Shown piece by piece: positions 1 to 7,104 of a stretch of 48,821 nt of DNA. A program made the translations under genes and the position numbers. The DNA lies in the NCBI GenBank assembly GCA_032249735.1, contig JAVVHA010000016.1, forward strand, positions 1-48,821, read 5' to 3'. Each line of letters begins with the position of its first letter. Position 1 is the first letter of the stretch. The DNA is from Dehalococcoidia bacterium (GTDB taxonomy: Bacteria > Chloroflexota > Dehalococcoidia > SM23-28-2 > HRBIN24). The notes beneath the pieces are model-generated. The model had not been told where the DNA came from. It did no database searches and saw only the letters and a program-made list of their open reading frames with translations.

Positions 1-43
1 GTGAGCGCTATGCCCCCCGGACACAGAGGTCTACACAAACTTC

Positions 44-72
44 TTGACACAACCCCTGAAGTCGGGGATAGT
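44..72 (+). promoter_or_regulatory. Putative sigma70-type promoter, leaderless layout
   Basis: A perfect TTGACA at 44-49 is followed after 17 bases by GATAGT at 67-72, a 4/6 match to TATAAT. The expected transcription start (about 79-80) lies almost on the ATG at 83, and no Shine-Dalgarno sequence precedes that ATG, so the mRNA may be leaderless. The promoter call is inference from the boxes and spacing. Confidence 0.4.
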
Positions 73-82
73 ATACCTGAAG

Positions 83-658
83 ATGATGGCCCGGGCAGAT
101 TCGGTGGACATCTTCAGCTATTTTTGGGCGCCACTGGTGGCGGTGGGGGCCAGCTACGGCGGCCGCGTGAACGCTCATATCTCCCTCTCTGTTCTGGGGG
201 CGTCTATCGTCCCCCAGCGGCCTCGCTTGCTATGTGTCATCTATAAGCACAACTACACTCACCAGATGGTGATGCGCTCTGGACGCTTTAGCGTCAGCCT
301 CTTGGCCCATGACCAGCTCCATCTAGTGCCTGCCTTGGGCTTCGTATCGGGCCGCCAAGAGGACAAGATGCGAAACCTGGAGTTCTTTCTGACAGAGGCC
401 GGCGATCCCGTCATGGCCGGCTGTCTGGGGTGGGCCCAGTGCCGGGTGATGGACGCCCTGGACCTGGGGGATGCCACCTGCTTTCTGGCAGCCGTGACGG
501 CGAGGGCCCGCCTGCGTGAGGGGGAACCCTTGTGGTGGTTCCGCGTCCGCCCTATCCTCCCCCCGGAATGGTTGGCCCGTTGGGAGGCCAAGCTGGCCCG
601 CAACATAGAGGCGTCGCTGCGGCTCATGCGCTGGCCCTTCCAGGCCGAGGGCCCATAG
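83..658 (+). CDS. Flavin reductase-like domain protein
   Basis: A 191-residue protein that resembles the flavin reductase-like FMN-binding split-barrel family (DIM6/NTAB type). These proteins bind FMN, and some reduce flavin with NAD(P)H for a partner monooxygenase. The N-terminal part has the family pattern: a DxFSYFWAPLVAVGA segment, an NAHISLS stretch and a hydrophobic LLCVIYK strand, then a region like the usual phosphate-binding segment. The C-terminal third (WFRVRPILPPEW onward) is less familiar. The frame stays open upstream to base 5 with a possible TTG at 44, but the ATG pair at 83/86 behind a TTGACA promoter is the better start. It converges on the minus-strand gene ending at 680, so it is not part of that operon. 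Substrate and partner cannot be told from context. Confidence 0.65.
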   Translation: MMARADSVDIFSYFWAPLVAVGASYGGRVNAHISLSVLGASIVPQRPRLLCVIYKHNYTHQMVMRSGRFSVSLLAHDQLHLVPALGFVSGRQEDKMRNLEFFLTEAGDPVMAGCLGWAQCRVMDALDLGDATCFLAAVTARARLREGEPLWWFRVRPILPPEWLARWEAKLARNIEASLRLMRWPFQAEGP

Positions 659-679
659 GGACGAGGTGCCACCCACCCC

Positions 680-1510
680 TTAGCTACTCCAGTGGCCCAG
701 GATACGTCGCATATCCCGCAGCTCCTGGAGGAGGGAGGCGATATCTACATCCTCCACCTCGGCAGCCAGGGTGCGCTCCCGCACCTCCTGGCTGACGCGG
801 CGAAAGATGTCCAGCAGGGCGCCGTCCAGCCCCACCTCCTCCCCAGGGGCTGGGGCCGCTGCCCCATCACCCTCCTCCTCCCCACTCTGCATCACCCTCT
901 CCTCTGGCCCATCTTGCGCGGCCGTATCCACCGGCCACGCCTCGGACCCCTCATTGATGACGCCAGGGTCATGTGCCGTGGTCTCGGCTGTCAGGGGCGC
1001 CACCGGCGCCTGCGAGGTCGCCAGCTCTGGGGCGACCGACCTCCTCCCACGACGCCACGCCTCAGGGCGCACCAGTAGTAGGAAAACCCACACCCCAGGG
1101 GCCAGCAAGAGGGCTCGCCCCCACCAAGCGGGGACGAGGCCGTAGCCCATATAAGGCACCACCACCTCCGCCTTGAGGACCTCCTCGCCAGGGACCATAG
1201 AAAGGGCTGCCCCATCCGACTCCCGCTGGGCCAAGAGGAGCACATCATCCTGTGCCCTCTGCACCATGAGCACTTGAAACAGGCCGTCCTTGGTCAGCAC
1301 CCTCCACCCTGGCCCCACCTGGTGGGCCGGGCGTGGCCGGGCCACCACTAGGGCCATGTTGGGCAGGGGTAGCAAGGAGGAGGCCTCCTCCCCCTTCACC
1401 TCCCACCCCACGAAAGGTGCCATAGCCCATATAAGCCCAGCCGGCGCTACCATAAGCGCTATCACACCTACAGCCGTCCGCACCCCCGAAAGCACTGCAC
1501 GCACTGTCAT
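680..1510 (-). CDS. Signal peptidase I (S26B)-like membrane protein, probably non-catalytic
   Basis: A 276-residue protein and the last gene of the archaellum cluster. It has an N-terminal membrane helix (about residues 12-35), a beta-rich middle, a second helix near 148-164 and a long acidic, Pro/Ala-rich cytoplasmic tail ending in a charged amphipathic helix. The middle part (MALVVARPRP, then a VPGEEVLKAEVVVPYMGYG segment leading into the second helix) lines up with the C-terminal half of archaeal/Sec11-type signal peptidases. The SGSMxPxI serine motif and the second catalytic residue are not visible, so it is probably an inactive relative. The start is ATG 1510 behind GGAGGAGG; an in-frame GTG at 1513 overlaps that Shine-Dalgarno. 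Only 10 bases separate it from the ArlJ stop, so it is likely co-transcribed. Its role is unknown; a scaffold or substrate-presentation role for archaellins is inference. Confidence 0.5.
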   Translation of the reverse strand: MTVRAVLSGVRTAVGVIALMVAPAGLIWAMAPFVGWEVKGEEASSLLPLPNMALVVARPRPAHQVGPGWRVLTKDGLFQVLMVQRAQDDVLLLAQRESDGAALSMVPGEEVLKAEVVVPYMGYGLVPAWWGRALLLAPGVWVFLLLVRPEAWRRGRRSVAPELATSQAPVAPLTAETTAHDPGVINEGSEAWPVDTAAQDGPEERVMQSGEEEGDGAAAPAPGEEVGLDGALLDIFRRVSQEVRERTLAAEVEDVDIASLLQELRDMRRILGHWSS

Positions 1511-1520
1511 CACCTCCTCC

Positions 1521-3080
1521 CTAGAAGGAGCCCAGACCCATAGACCCGAACATCCTGGCGGCTAGAGGCGGGATAGCCACCAGGGCCAACCCTGTAGCTC
1601 CCATGTTGAGGGCCCCGAAGAGGGCTAACTTATAGTGGGATCCCCCAGCCACCATCTGGGCGGCCAGGGTGTTGATGCATGTGAGGGCCAAGGCCACCCA
1701 GGTGACGGAGGCCATCACGTGTTGGGTGTCCACGCTATGGAAGGTCAGTCCTACCGGAATCCCCAGCTCCTGGGGGGAGAAGGAGCTGACGCTGGCCCCT
1801 GCCAGTATCTCCTGAGCGCGCAACAGCCCTGCGTTGAAGGCGCCTACGATCTCGTTGATGAAGAGGAGAAGGCCTACCAAAACGCCGTGCAAGGGCACGA
1901 TGACGAAGTTGAAGGTGGAGGATACCAGCCTCCTGCGGGCCCGCAGGAGGTAGACCTGTAACCCTAGGTCTGCAGCTATGTTGCCCGAGGCCTCTGGCTC
2001 ACCACCCATGCGCATGGCGTCCCAGAAGGCACTCACCACCCGCCGCACCAGCTCGCTGCCGGTCTCGGCCATGAAGTAGGCCCAGGCGCGCATACTGTCT
2101 AACCCTGCGTCCAGCCGTTGCAGCAGACGCTTCAGTTGGGGCTCCAGCGAGCCTATAGACTTGCGGTCCATATGGCGGAGGCTGTCGGCTATGGTGCCGC
2201 CACGGGCGGCTGTCACCCCTCCCAGAGCCCTTACGAAGTCAGCGATGTCCCGGTCGCGGCTGTTGACCCTCTGCTCCAGAAGGAACACGTACAGCCCCAA
2301 GGGGGCCAGAAGAAGGGCAGAGGCAAGTAGAGCGGGCCCTATTTTGCCAGTCATGACATATGTCAGCAGGCCCAACACCAGCGCTCCCGGCGCCAACGTC
2401 CTCCCCAAAAGCCTGAGCCACCTCACCTCGCGCGAGCCCTGGGCGCCATGATAGATCATGGGGTCGAAGGGGGACACACGCCGGATAAGCCACAGCCCCA
2501 GGACGCCCACAGCCAGCACCCCCACTTCGGTGATGAGCAGAAAGGCAGGGCCCAACTGGTAGATGAGGTTGGAGACGATGGCCACCAGCAGGATCATTAT
2601 GGCCGCTGCCTCCAGGGCCACAAAGGCATCGGTCCACTTGCGCAGGGACTCCAAGTCCCTTTCGAACTCGTTCACATAGTCCTGCATGAGGACGCGCAGC
2701 TCCCGCCGCAAAAACGCCCCTTCCGCCTCGCCGGAGGCCATGGAGTTGCCCAGCCGCAGAAGGATGTTGTGCATGATCTCCTCTTGGGCCATGTGGGCCA
2801 CCCGCTGACAGGCGTGGGCGAAGTCATACCCCAGCCCCCGCACCAGGGAGAGGACGCGCCCGAAGAAGGGGGAGGGGCGATACCCCAAGCTGTGGGCCGT
2901 GTGGAATAGATGGGCGCGGTCCACGTGGGCTGTGGCCAGGGCTGCCAGGTGAGTGAACAGGGAGACCAAGTCATAACGATAGGCACTGACATCGAACAAG
3001 AGCCCGCGGGCGCTGGGCAGCGCCTGGCCTTTAGAAGAGGCCCTGACGCCTGGCCTTGGCAAGGACTTGGTAAAGGTCAT
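1521..3080 (-). CDS. arlJ: Archaellum assembly platform protein ArlJ (FlaJ)
   Basis: A 519-residue polytopic membrane protein of the T2SF/TadC/FlaJ family. In archaella ArlJ is the membrane platform on which the ArlI ATPase drives filament assembly and rotation. There are two cytoplasmic T2SF-like regions: residues about 50-150 (four-helix pattern around LGYRPSPFFGRVL and EEIMHNILLRLGNSM) and about 285-380 (DIADFVRALGGVTAARGG, then a SLEPQLKRLL segment). Each is followed by hydrophobic helices, and the extra C-terminal membrane helices and the length are typical of FlaJ rather than PilC. The ATG at 3080 overlaps the arlI end by 50 bases with a GGGGGTGAAGG-like site upstream; no other ATG occurs in the first 80 codons. 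Gene order I-J matches archaeal operons. Confidence 0.88.
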   Translation of the reverse strand: MTFTKSLPRPGVRASSKGQALPSARGLLFDVSAYRYDLVSLFTHLAALATAHVDRAHLFHTAHSLGYRPSPFFGRVLSLVRGLGYDFAHACQRVAHMAQEEIMHNILLRLGNSMASGEAEGAFLRRELRVLMQDYVNEFERDLESLRKWTDAFVALEAAAIMILLVAIVSNLIYQLGPAFLLITEVGVLAVGVLGLWLIRRVSPFDPMIYHGAQGSREVRWLRLLGRTLAPGALVLGLLTYVMTGKIGPALLASALLLAPLGLYVFLLEQRVNSRDRDIADFVRALGGVTAARGGTIADSLRHMDRKSIGSLEPQLKRLLQRLDAGLDSMRAWAYFMAETGSELVRRVVSAFWDAMRMGGEPEASGNIAADLGLQVYLLRARRRLVSSTFNFVIVPLHGVLVGLLLFINEIVGAFNAGLLRAQEILAGASVSSFSPQELGIPVGLTFHSVDTQHVMASVTWVALALTCINTLAAQMVAGGSHYKLALFGALNMGATGLALVAIPPLAARMFGSMGLGSF

Positions 3081-4728
3081 GGAAGTCCTTCACCCCCGAA
3101 CGATGTAGCTCCTGCAGCACCTTGGCCCGCCGCTCTAGTTCCAGGTACATCTCACGGCGCTTGTTGGCCGGGATGCCGCGCCGGACGGCGATCTTGTGCT
3201 CCAGCAGGTAGCTGTTCATGTAGCCCAAGAACTCAAATCGATCCTGCACCGGGTCCCAACGGAAGGCCTCAGCGAAGGCGAAGGAGTCGGTCACCGAGTC
3301 GTAGCCGAAGATCTCGCTTATGGACAATACCCTGCGGGCTAGCTTGCCTGTGCGCAGACGCACGGCGCTGGTGATGACCACCACGTTGAGGTTGTCCACA
3401 TACGTTTTGGGCACGTTGATGGGGGCAGCGGTGATGCGCTGGATGAGTTTCTCCACGGTGGCGGCATGGAAGGTAGCCATTACCTGGTGGCCCGTCTGCA
3501 TGGCCTGGAAGGCGATGTTCCCCTCCTCGCCGCGGATCTCGCCCACCAGAATGGCGTTGGGGCGCTGGCGCAGAGCGGCCTTGAGGAGGTCGAACATGGT
3601 CACCGCCGCCCCATCCTCGCTGCTGCCCCTCACCACCTCCCGCGTCCAATTGGGATGGGGCACCTGCAGCTCCGGCGTGTCCTCGATGGTGACGATCTTG
3701 GCCTCGGGAGGGATGAAGGTGGTGATGGCGTTGAGGAGGGTGGTCTTGCCCGAAGCTGTCTCCCCGGAGACGAACAGGTTCATCCCCTCTTCAATGACGA
3801 TGGAGAGGTACGCCAACATGCGGTAGTCCAGGCTACCACCCTCCACCAGGTCCAGGACGCTCATGGGGGTGGCGGCGAACTTGCGGATGGTGAAGTTGCT
3901 CCCCCGCTTGGACACCTCGGAGCCGTAGACGATGTTGATGCGGGAGCCATCGGGCAGAGTGGCGTCCACAATGGGCCGGCGGTGGGTGACGGGCTTCCCT
4001 ATCCGCTCCGATAGCCTTCGCAGGAAGGTGTCCAGGTCCTCCTCCTCCTCGAAGACGATGGCCGATTTGAGGGCCTTGAACACCTTGTGCTCGATGAAGA
4101 TGGGCCCCAGACCGCTGCAGCTCACGTCTTCGATGTAGGGATCCAGGATCATGGGCTCCAGGACTCCTAGCCCTACCTTGTCCCGCAAGAGCAAATAGCG
4201 CACGGCCTCCAGCTCGGCAGGCGATACAGGGACCTTCTTGGCCTTCCTCAGGGCTTGCGGGTCTTTGGGGGCGCGGGCGCCGTTGACGGATACCACCCGC
4301 TTGAGGGCCTCCTCCAGCAGCTGCCTTCGCTCCTCGGCGGTGGTGGGCTGTGGGAATTTGGTGACCTCCTCCACTAGCCTGTCTTCCACCGCCTCCAAGA
4401 CGGGGCGCAGCTCCTCGCCCGAAAGGACGGGCTCCACAGGGATGTAATAGTTGCGGGCATCCTGGGGATCGGCCAGGACATGGGCGAAGGTGGCGTTGCC
4501 CACCGGATAGATGATGTTGGGCAGCCCCGCTTCCCCCAGCTTGCGCTCCAGTTTGCGATAGAATTGGGGTACCCCTATCTCGTTTACGGGCAGCGAGTGC
4601 ACGTACCGAAAGAGGTGGGGATGGGCCATGGCCTCCTCTCGTAGCTCCTGAGGAAGGGCCTGACAGATGGGGCACCCCTCGTGGGGCCCCACCTCCTGGA
4701 GGGGGAACGGCAGGCGCACTACAGGCAC
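3031..4728 (-). CDS. arlI: Archaellum motor ATPase ArlI (FlaI)
   Basis: A secretion-type hexameric ATPase of 565 residues, the motor that powers filament assembly and rotation in archaella. Counting from the GTG at 4734 (the preferred start is two codons later), the Walker A motif GETASGKTT is at about 324-332, an acidic motif EDTPEL at 351-356, the Walker B-like ILVGEIRGEE at 395-404 and the His box TGHQVMATFHA at 414-424. The N-terminal domain of about 180 residues fits FlaI-type ATPases and carries a CxxC (GCPIC) close to the start. The chosen start is GTG 4728, six bases behind AGGAGG (4740-4735); the GTG at 4734 would touch that site. It lies between arlH and arlJ with a 12-base gap to arlH. 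A TadA or PilT identity is possible from motifs alone, but the neighbours decide for ArlI. Confidence 0.9.
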   Translation of the reverse strand: MPVVRLPFPLQEVGPHEGCPICQALPQELREEAMAHPHLFRYVHSLPVNEIGVPQFYRKLERKLGEAGLPNIIYPVGNATFAHVLADPQDARNYYIPVEPVLSGEELRPVLEAVEDRLVEEVTKFPQPTTAEERRQLLEEALKRVVSVNGARAPKDPQALRKAKKVPVSPAELEAVRYLLLRDKVGLGVLEPMILDPYIEDVSCSGLGPIFIEHKVFKALKSAIVFEEEEDLDTFLRRLSERIGKPVTHRRPIVDATLPDGSRINIVYGSEVSKRGSNFTIRKFAATPMSVLDLVEGGSLDYRMLAYLSIVIEEGMNLFVSGETASGKTTLLNAITTFIPPEAKIVTIEDTPELQVPHPNWTREVVRGSSEDGAAVTMFDLLKAALRQRPNAILVGEIRGEEGNIAFQAMQTGHQVMATFHAATVEKLIQRITAAPINVPKTYVDNLNVVVITSAVRLRTGKLARRVLSISEIFGYDSVTDSFAFAEAFRWDPVQDRFEFLGYMNSYLLEHKIAVRRGIPANKRREMYLELERRAKVLQELHRSGVKDFHDLYQVLAKARRQGLF

Positions 4729-4740
4729 GTCCACCCTCCT

Positions 4741-5475
4741 CTAGGCCCTGGTGCGGGACACCGGCACCCCCTTTATGCCCACCCCCGGCTCCACGGTGAA
4801 GCTGACGGTGTTGTCCACGGTGCGCACTGCCCCCCGCACCTTCACCACCTCCATGGTGCGCACCAGCTGCTTGCCCAGCTCCTCGATGCGTAGCCGCAGG
4901 TGGGCATCGACGATGGAGTTGGCACGCAGCCGCAGGGACTCGTTGATGGCATAGGAGTGGAGGGTAAGGATGAGGGTGCGCCCCATGTCCGCTGCCTCCT
5001 TGCACTTGGCCAGGAAGCTCAGGACATGCCACTCGTCGAACCTGAAGACGAGAGGGGTGATGGAGTCAATGACGAAGAGCTGGTATCGGGAGCAACGGCG
5101 CACATAGTCCAGGAAACGGTCCATGATCTCCTGGGCCCCGCGGCGGTCCACCCTTAGGTCGGCGGGGAAGAGGGCCGCCCGCCCTAGGATGTAGTAGTCG
5201 CTCATGGGCATGCCGAAGCTGTCCATCATCTCCAGCACCTCCCGCGGGGTGGCCTCGGCCAGGAAGATGGCGGCCCGGAAGCCGGCCCGCAGGGCGCCGA
5301 AGGCCAGTTGCAGGGCGAAGACGCTCTTTCCAGCGTCCGGGTCCCCCTCGATCAGGGTGAGGGAGGATGGGGGAAGACCACCCCCAAGGCGCTTGTCCAT
5401 CTCCAGGACGCCCGTGCTTATAAGGGGCGTCCCCTCCTCCTCCTCTTCCTCCCTCTCTTCCAGGGCTACCTCCAT
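4741..5475 (-). CDS. arlH: Archaellum ATP-binding regulator ArlH (FlaH)
   Basis: A 244-residue RecA/KaiC-fold protein. ArlH forms a ring under ArlI, binds ATP and regulates the motor; it is specific to archaella and absent from ordinary type IV pili. Walker A is GDPDAGKS at residues 44-51; the Walker B aspartate lies in QLFVIDSIT. The fold runs in the usual order: GxxxMDKRLGGGLPPSS entry, P-loop, a FLAEATPREVL strand-helix, Walker B, then LILTLHS. A very acidic stretch follows the first residues. The start is ATG 5475 behind GAGGTG; an earlier in-frame start at 5514 would overlap the preceding gene. It sits between the stator-like genes and arlI, the canonical place. Confidence 0.88.
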   Translation of the reverse strand: MEVALEEREEEEEEGTPLISTGVLEMDKRLGGGLPPSSLTLIEGDPDAGKSVFALQLAFGALRAGFRAAIFLAEATPREVLEMMDSFGMPMSDYYILGRAALFPADLRVDRRGAQEIMDRFLDYVRRCSRYQLFVIDSITPLVFRFDEWHVLSFLAKCKEAADMGRTLILTLHSYAINESLRLRANSIVDAHLRLRIEELGKQLVRTMEVVKVRGAVRTVDNTVSFTVEPGVGIKGVPVSRTRA

Positions 5476-5485
5476 GACCACCACC

Positions 5486-5989
5486 TCAGAAGTAGACGAC
5501 GTACGAAAGGCCACTGGCGGTCACCAGCACCAGCCAGCGGAGAGGGTTGGCACCGTCCACCGGCGGGTTCACCTGCACAGCCATGGCCATCACCTCCCCT
5601 GGGTCCAAAAGCCCCGGGTTGCGCCTGTCGCCACCGATGGCCTCCACCGTCCAGGTGTTGTCCGGGAGGGGACCATCGGCGTAAGGGAGCCAAAAGGTGT
5701 GCACCTGGCCATTGGCGTCGCGGTAGGTGATGATGACGTCCATGAGGCGGGGGTCCCCCAGCACCACCCGCCCCTCATTGCGCAGATGGACACGCAAGAG
5801 GCGACCATCGGGGCTCAGTTCAGTGCTCAGGGGGGAGAGGCGGGTCCCCACTCGCTCCTCGGCCGATGTCACCATCTGCCGCCATGCCCCCTCGAGGGTG
5901 TCCAGCGCACCAGTGGTGACCCCAGCCATCATAAGGCTTCCCACCACCATGACCACCGCTAGGACGAGGGCCGGCAGGCTCTGTTCCAT
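5486..5989 (-). CDS. ArlF/ArlG-like archaellum stator protein
   Basis: A 167-residue protein with one N-terminal hydrophobic helix (about residues 5-27) and no obvious cleavable signal, followed by a beta-sandwich-like domain with the phrase LRVHLRNEGRVVL and a DVIITYRDANG strand. This architecture (pilin-like membrane helix plus a small immunoglobulin-like outer domain containing an N-x-G turn) is that of ArlF and ArlG, which form the static part of the motor outside the membrane. It directly precedes arlH, the position of arlG in euryarchaeal operons, although the sequence alone does not separate ArlF from ArlG. ATG 5989 lies 12 bases after the previous stop. Confidence 0.7.
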   Translation of the reverse strand: MEQSLPALVLAVVMVVGSLMMAGVTTGALDTLEGAWRQMVTSAEERVGTRLSPLSTELSPDGRLLRVHLRNEGRVVLGDPRLMDVIITYRDANGQVHTFWLPYADGPLPDNTWTVEAIGGDRRNPGLLDPGEVMAMAVQVNPPVDGANPLRWLVLVTASGLSYVVYF

Positions 5990-6001
5990 GGGTCCATCCC
6001 C

Positions 6002-6481
6002 TCATAAGGAGAAGACGGTGCTGGCGATGACCCCTGTGGGCAGCACAACGGTGACCACGTAGTCATTGCCCGCCTGCAAGGGGGAGGCGGTGCGGATGGT
6101 GATGCGAGCTGTGGCGTAGGGGGTCCACTTGGTGTCGTTCTCGATGGCCGCCTCCCAGCACGTGGGCTGGCCCCCCGTCTGGGCGCAGGGGGGGATGCGC
6201 TGGAAATCGCCCACCGGGCCGAAGAAGACGTCCAGCCGGTCGGGGTTGGCGATGGTGACAGCCCCCACGTTCTTGGCCCATATCTGTACCTCAGTGCCAC
6301 CGGAGACGGCCGCCGTTTCCACAATCCGTACATCGCTGCGGATGCGGTCGCTGACGCGGGCGCTTACGGCCGCCACATCCCCTCCTGCCCTCTGGACCGA
6401 GGGGAGCACCGTGTTCACCACGATGGAGGAGGCAAGGAGGCTTGCCACCACCAGGAGGACGGTGATGAGCACCTTGTCCAT
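6002..6481 (-). CDS. ArlG/ArlF-like archaellum stator protein
   Basis: A 159-residue protein: an N-terminal helix (MDKVLITVLLVVASLLASSI), a linker with AVSARVSDRIRSD, and a beta domain containing VQIWAKNVGAV and LDVFFGPVGDFQRIP. The WxKNVG and DVFFGP phrases resemble, from memory, the archaeal FlaG family (COG3353/3354). By gene order it is in the arlF slot, so the two stator genes may be swapped relative to archaea. ArlG/ArlF form a complex outside the cytoplasmic membrane that anchors or caps the rotating filament. The start is ATG 6481 behind GAGGAGGGGAG. There is no recognisable S-layer-binding signature, and how such proteins are fixed in a bacterial envelope is not visible here. Confidence 0.72.
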   Translation of the reverse strand: MDKVLITVLLVVASLLASSIVVNTVLPSVQRAGGDVAAVSARVSDRIRSDVRIVETAAVSGGTEVQIWAKNVGAVTIANPDRLDVFFGPVGDFQRIPPCAQTGGQPTCWEAAIENDTKWTPYATARITIRTASPLQAGNDYVVTVVLPTGVIASTVFSL

Positions 6482-6491
6482 GCTCCCCTCC

Positions 6492-7049
6492 TCATGACGG
6501 ACTGGCCAGCTGGTCCAGCTCCCTCAAGGCCACGAGCCAGGAGGGCATCGCCTCAGGGGAGGACCGCACCAGCTCTTGCAGATGGGCCAGGGCCCTCTCC
6601 ACGTTGGGCGGGAGGGGCTTGAGAAGCCTATACATGGCCAGCAGGTGCTCCACCCTTTGGGGGCCCAGCTGTTGCATGGCCTTCAGCACCCAGGCCACTA
6701 TATCCCCTCCGACGCCGCCGTCCCAGGAGGCGTGATGGGCAGGGCCTACCATAGACCCCTGATGGACCGGGGCTCCCGTGGACTCCTGATGAAGCTCATC
6801 CCCCTCCTTCTTGTGGGGGGTGGAAGGTGTGTGGGGGGTGGGGGGGACGGAGGACGCCACCTCCGACCCCCCGTTCTGCCTCACCTCGCCCACCTCCCCA
6901 TCCTCCGCCTCCTGCGACGGGAGGCCATGCACGAGGGGGTTGGCCCTGGCCAGCATCACCTCACGTAGGTCCAGCAGGACGCTTTTGACCTCCGCCTTTA
7001 GGAGCTTCAGCTCCTCCTCCAGCTCCCGCATCTTGGCCTCGCCGTCCAT
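6492..7049 (-). CDS. ArlD/ArlE-like archaellum cytoplasmic adaptor
   Basis: A 185-residue soluble protein in the arlC/D/E slot between archaellin and the stator genes. Residues 1-35 form a charged coiled coil (MRELEEELKLLKAEVKSVLL), 45-110 are a Pro/Ser/His-rich linker, and the C-terminal 70 residues form a helical domain (DIVAWVLKAMQQLG ... LAMYRLLKPLPPNVERALAHL). That domain pattern, W-x(8)-G-x(7)-L-x(2)-Y then V-x(3)-L, matches the FlaD/E domain that couples the archaeal motor to CheF and the chemotaxis system. The match was made by eye. ATG 7049 has only a G-rich upstream stretch as ribosome binding site. A one-gene ArlCDE replacement would be a simplified switch complex. Confidence 0.6.
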   Translation of the reverse strand: MDGEAKMRELEEELKLLKAEVKSVLLDLREVMLARANPLVHGLPSQEAEDGEVGEVRQNGGSEVASSVPPTPHTPSTPHKKEGDELHQESTGAPVHQGSMVGPAHHASWDGGVGGDIVAWVLKAMQQLGPQRVEHLLAMYRLLKPLPPNVERALAHLQELVRSSPEAMPSWLVALRELDQLASPS

Positions 7050-7053
7050 AGCA

Positions 7054-7095
7054 CACCCCCCAAGGCTGGGGGTGCCCCTACACCCTGGAGCACCC
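7054..7095 (-). promoter_or_regulatory. Alternative GC hairpins between archaellin and ArlD/E-like gene
   Basis: The 55-base gap after the archaellin gene contains two mutually exclusive hairpins. Stem A pairs 7054-7060 with 7068-7074 (CACCCCC/GGGGGTG, 7 bp). Stem B pairs 7070-7075 with 7090-7095 (GGGTGC/GCACCC, 6 bp). They share bases 7070-7074. No U-run follows, so this is not a classical terminator. It could reduce read-through or protect the archaellin mRNA end, so that archaellin exceeds the motor proteins. That function is inference. Confidence 0.4.
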
Positions 7096-7104
7096 CCTAA
7101 GCCA

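Noticed and set aside
3833-5032. Long Gly/Ala/Arg-rich minus-strand ORF overlapping arlI and arlH
   Set aside because: It is a shadow frame of GC-rich coding DNA; the arlI and arlH motifs are in the other frames.
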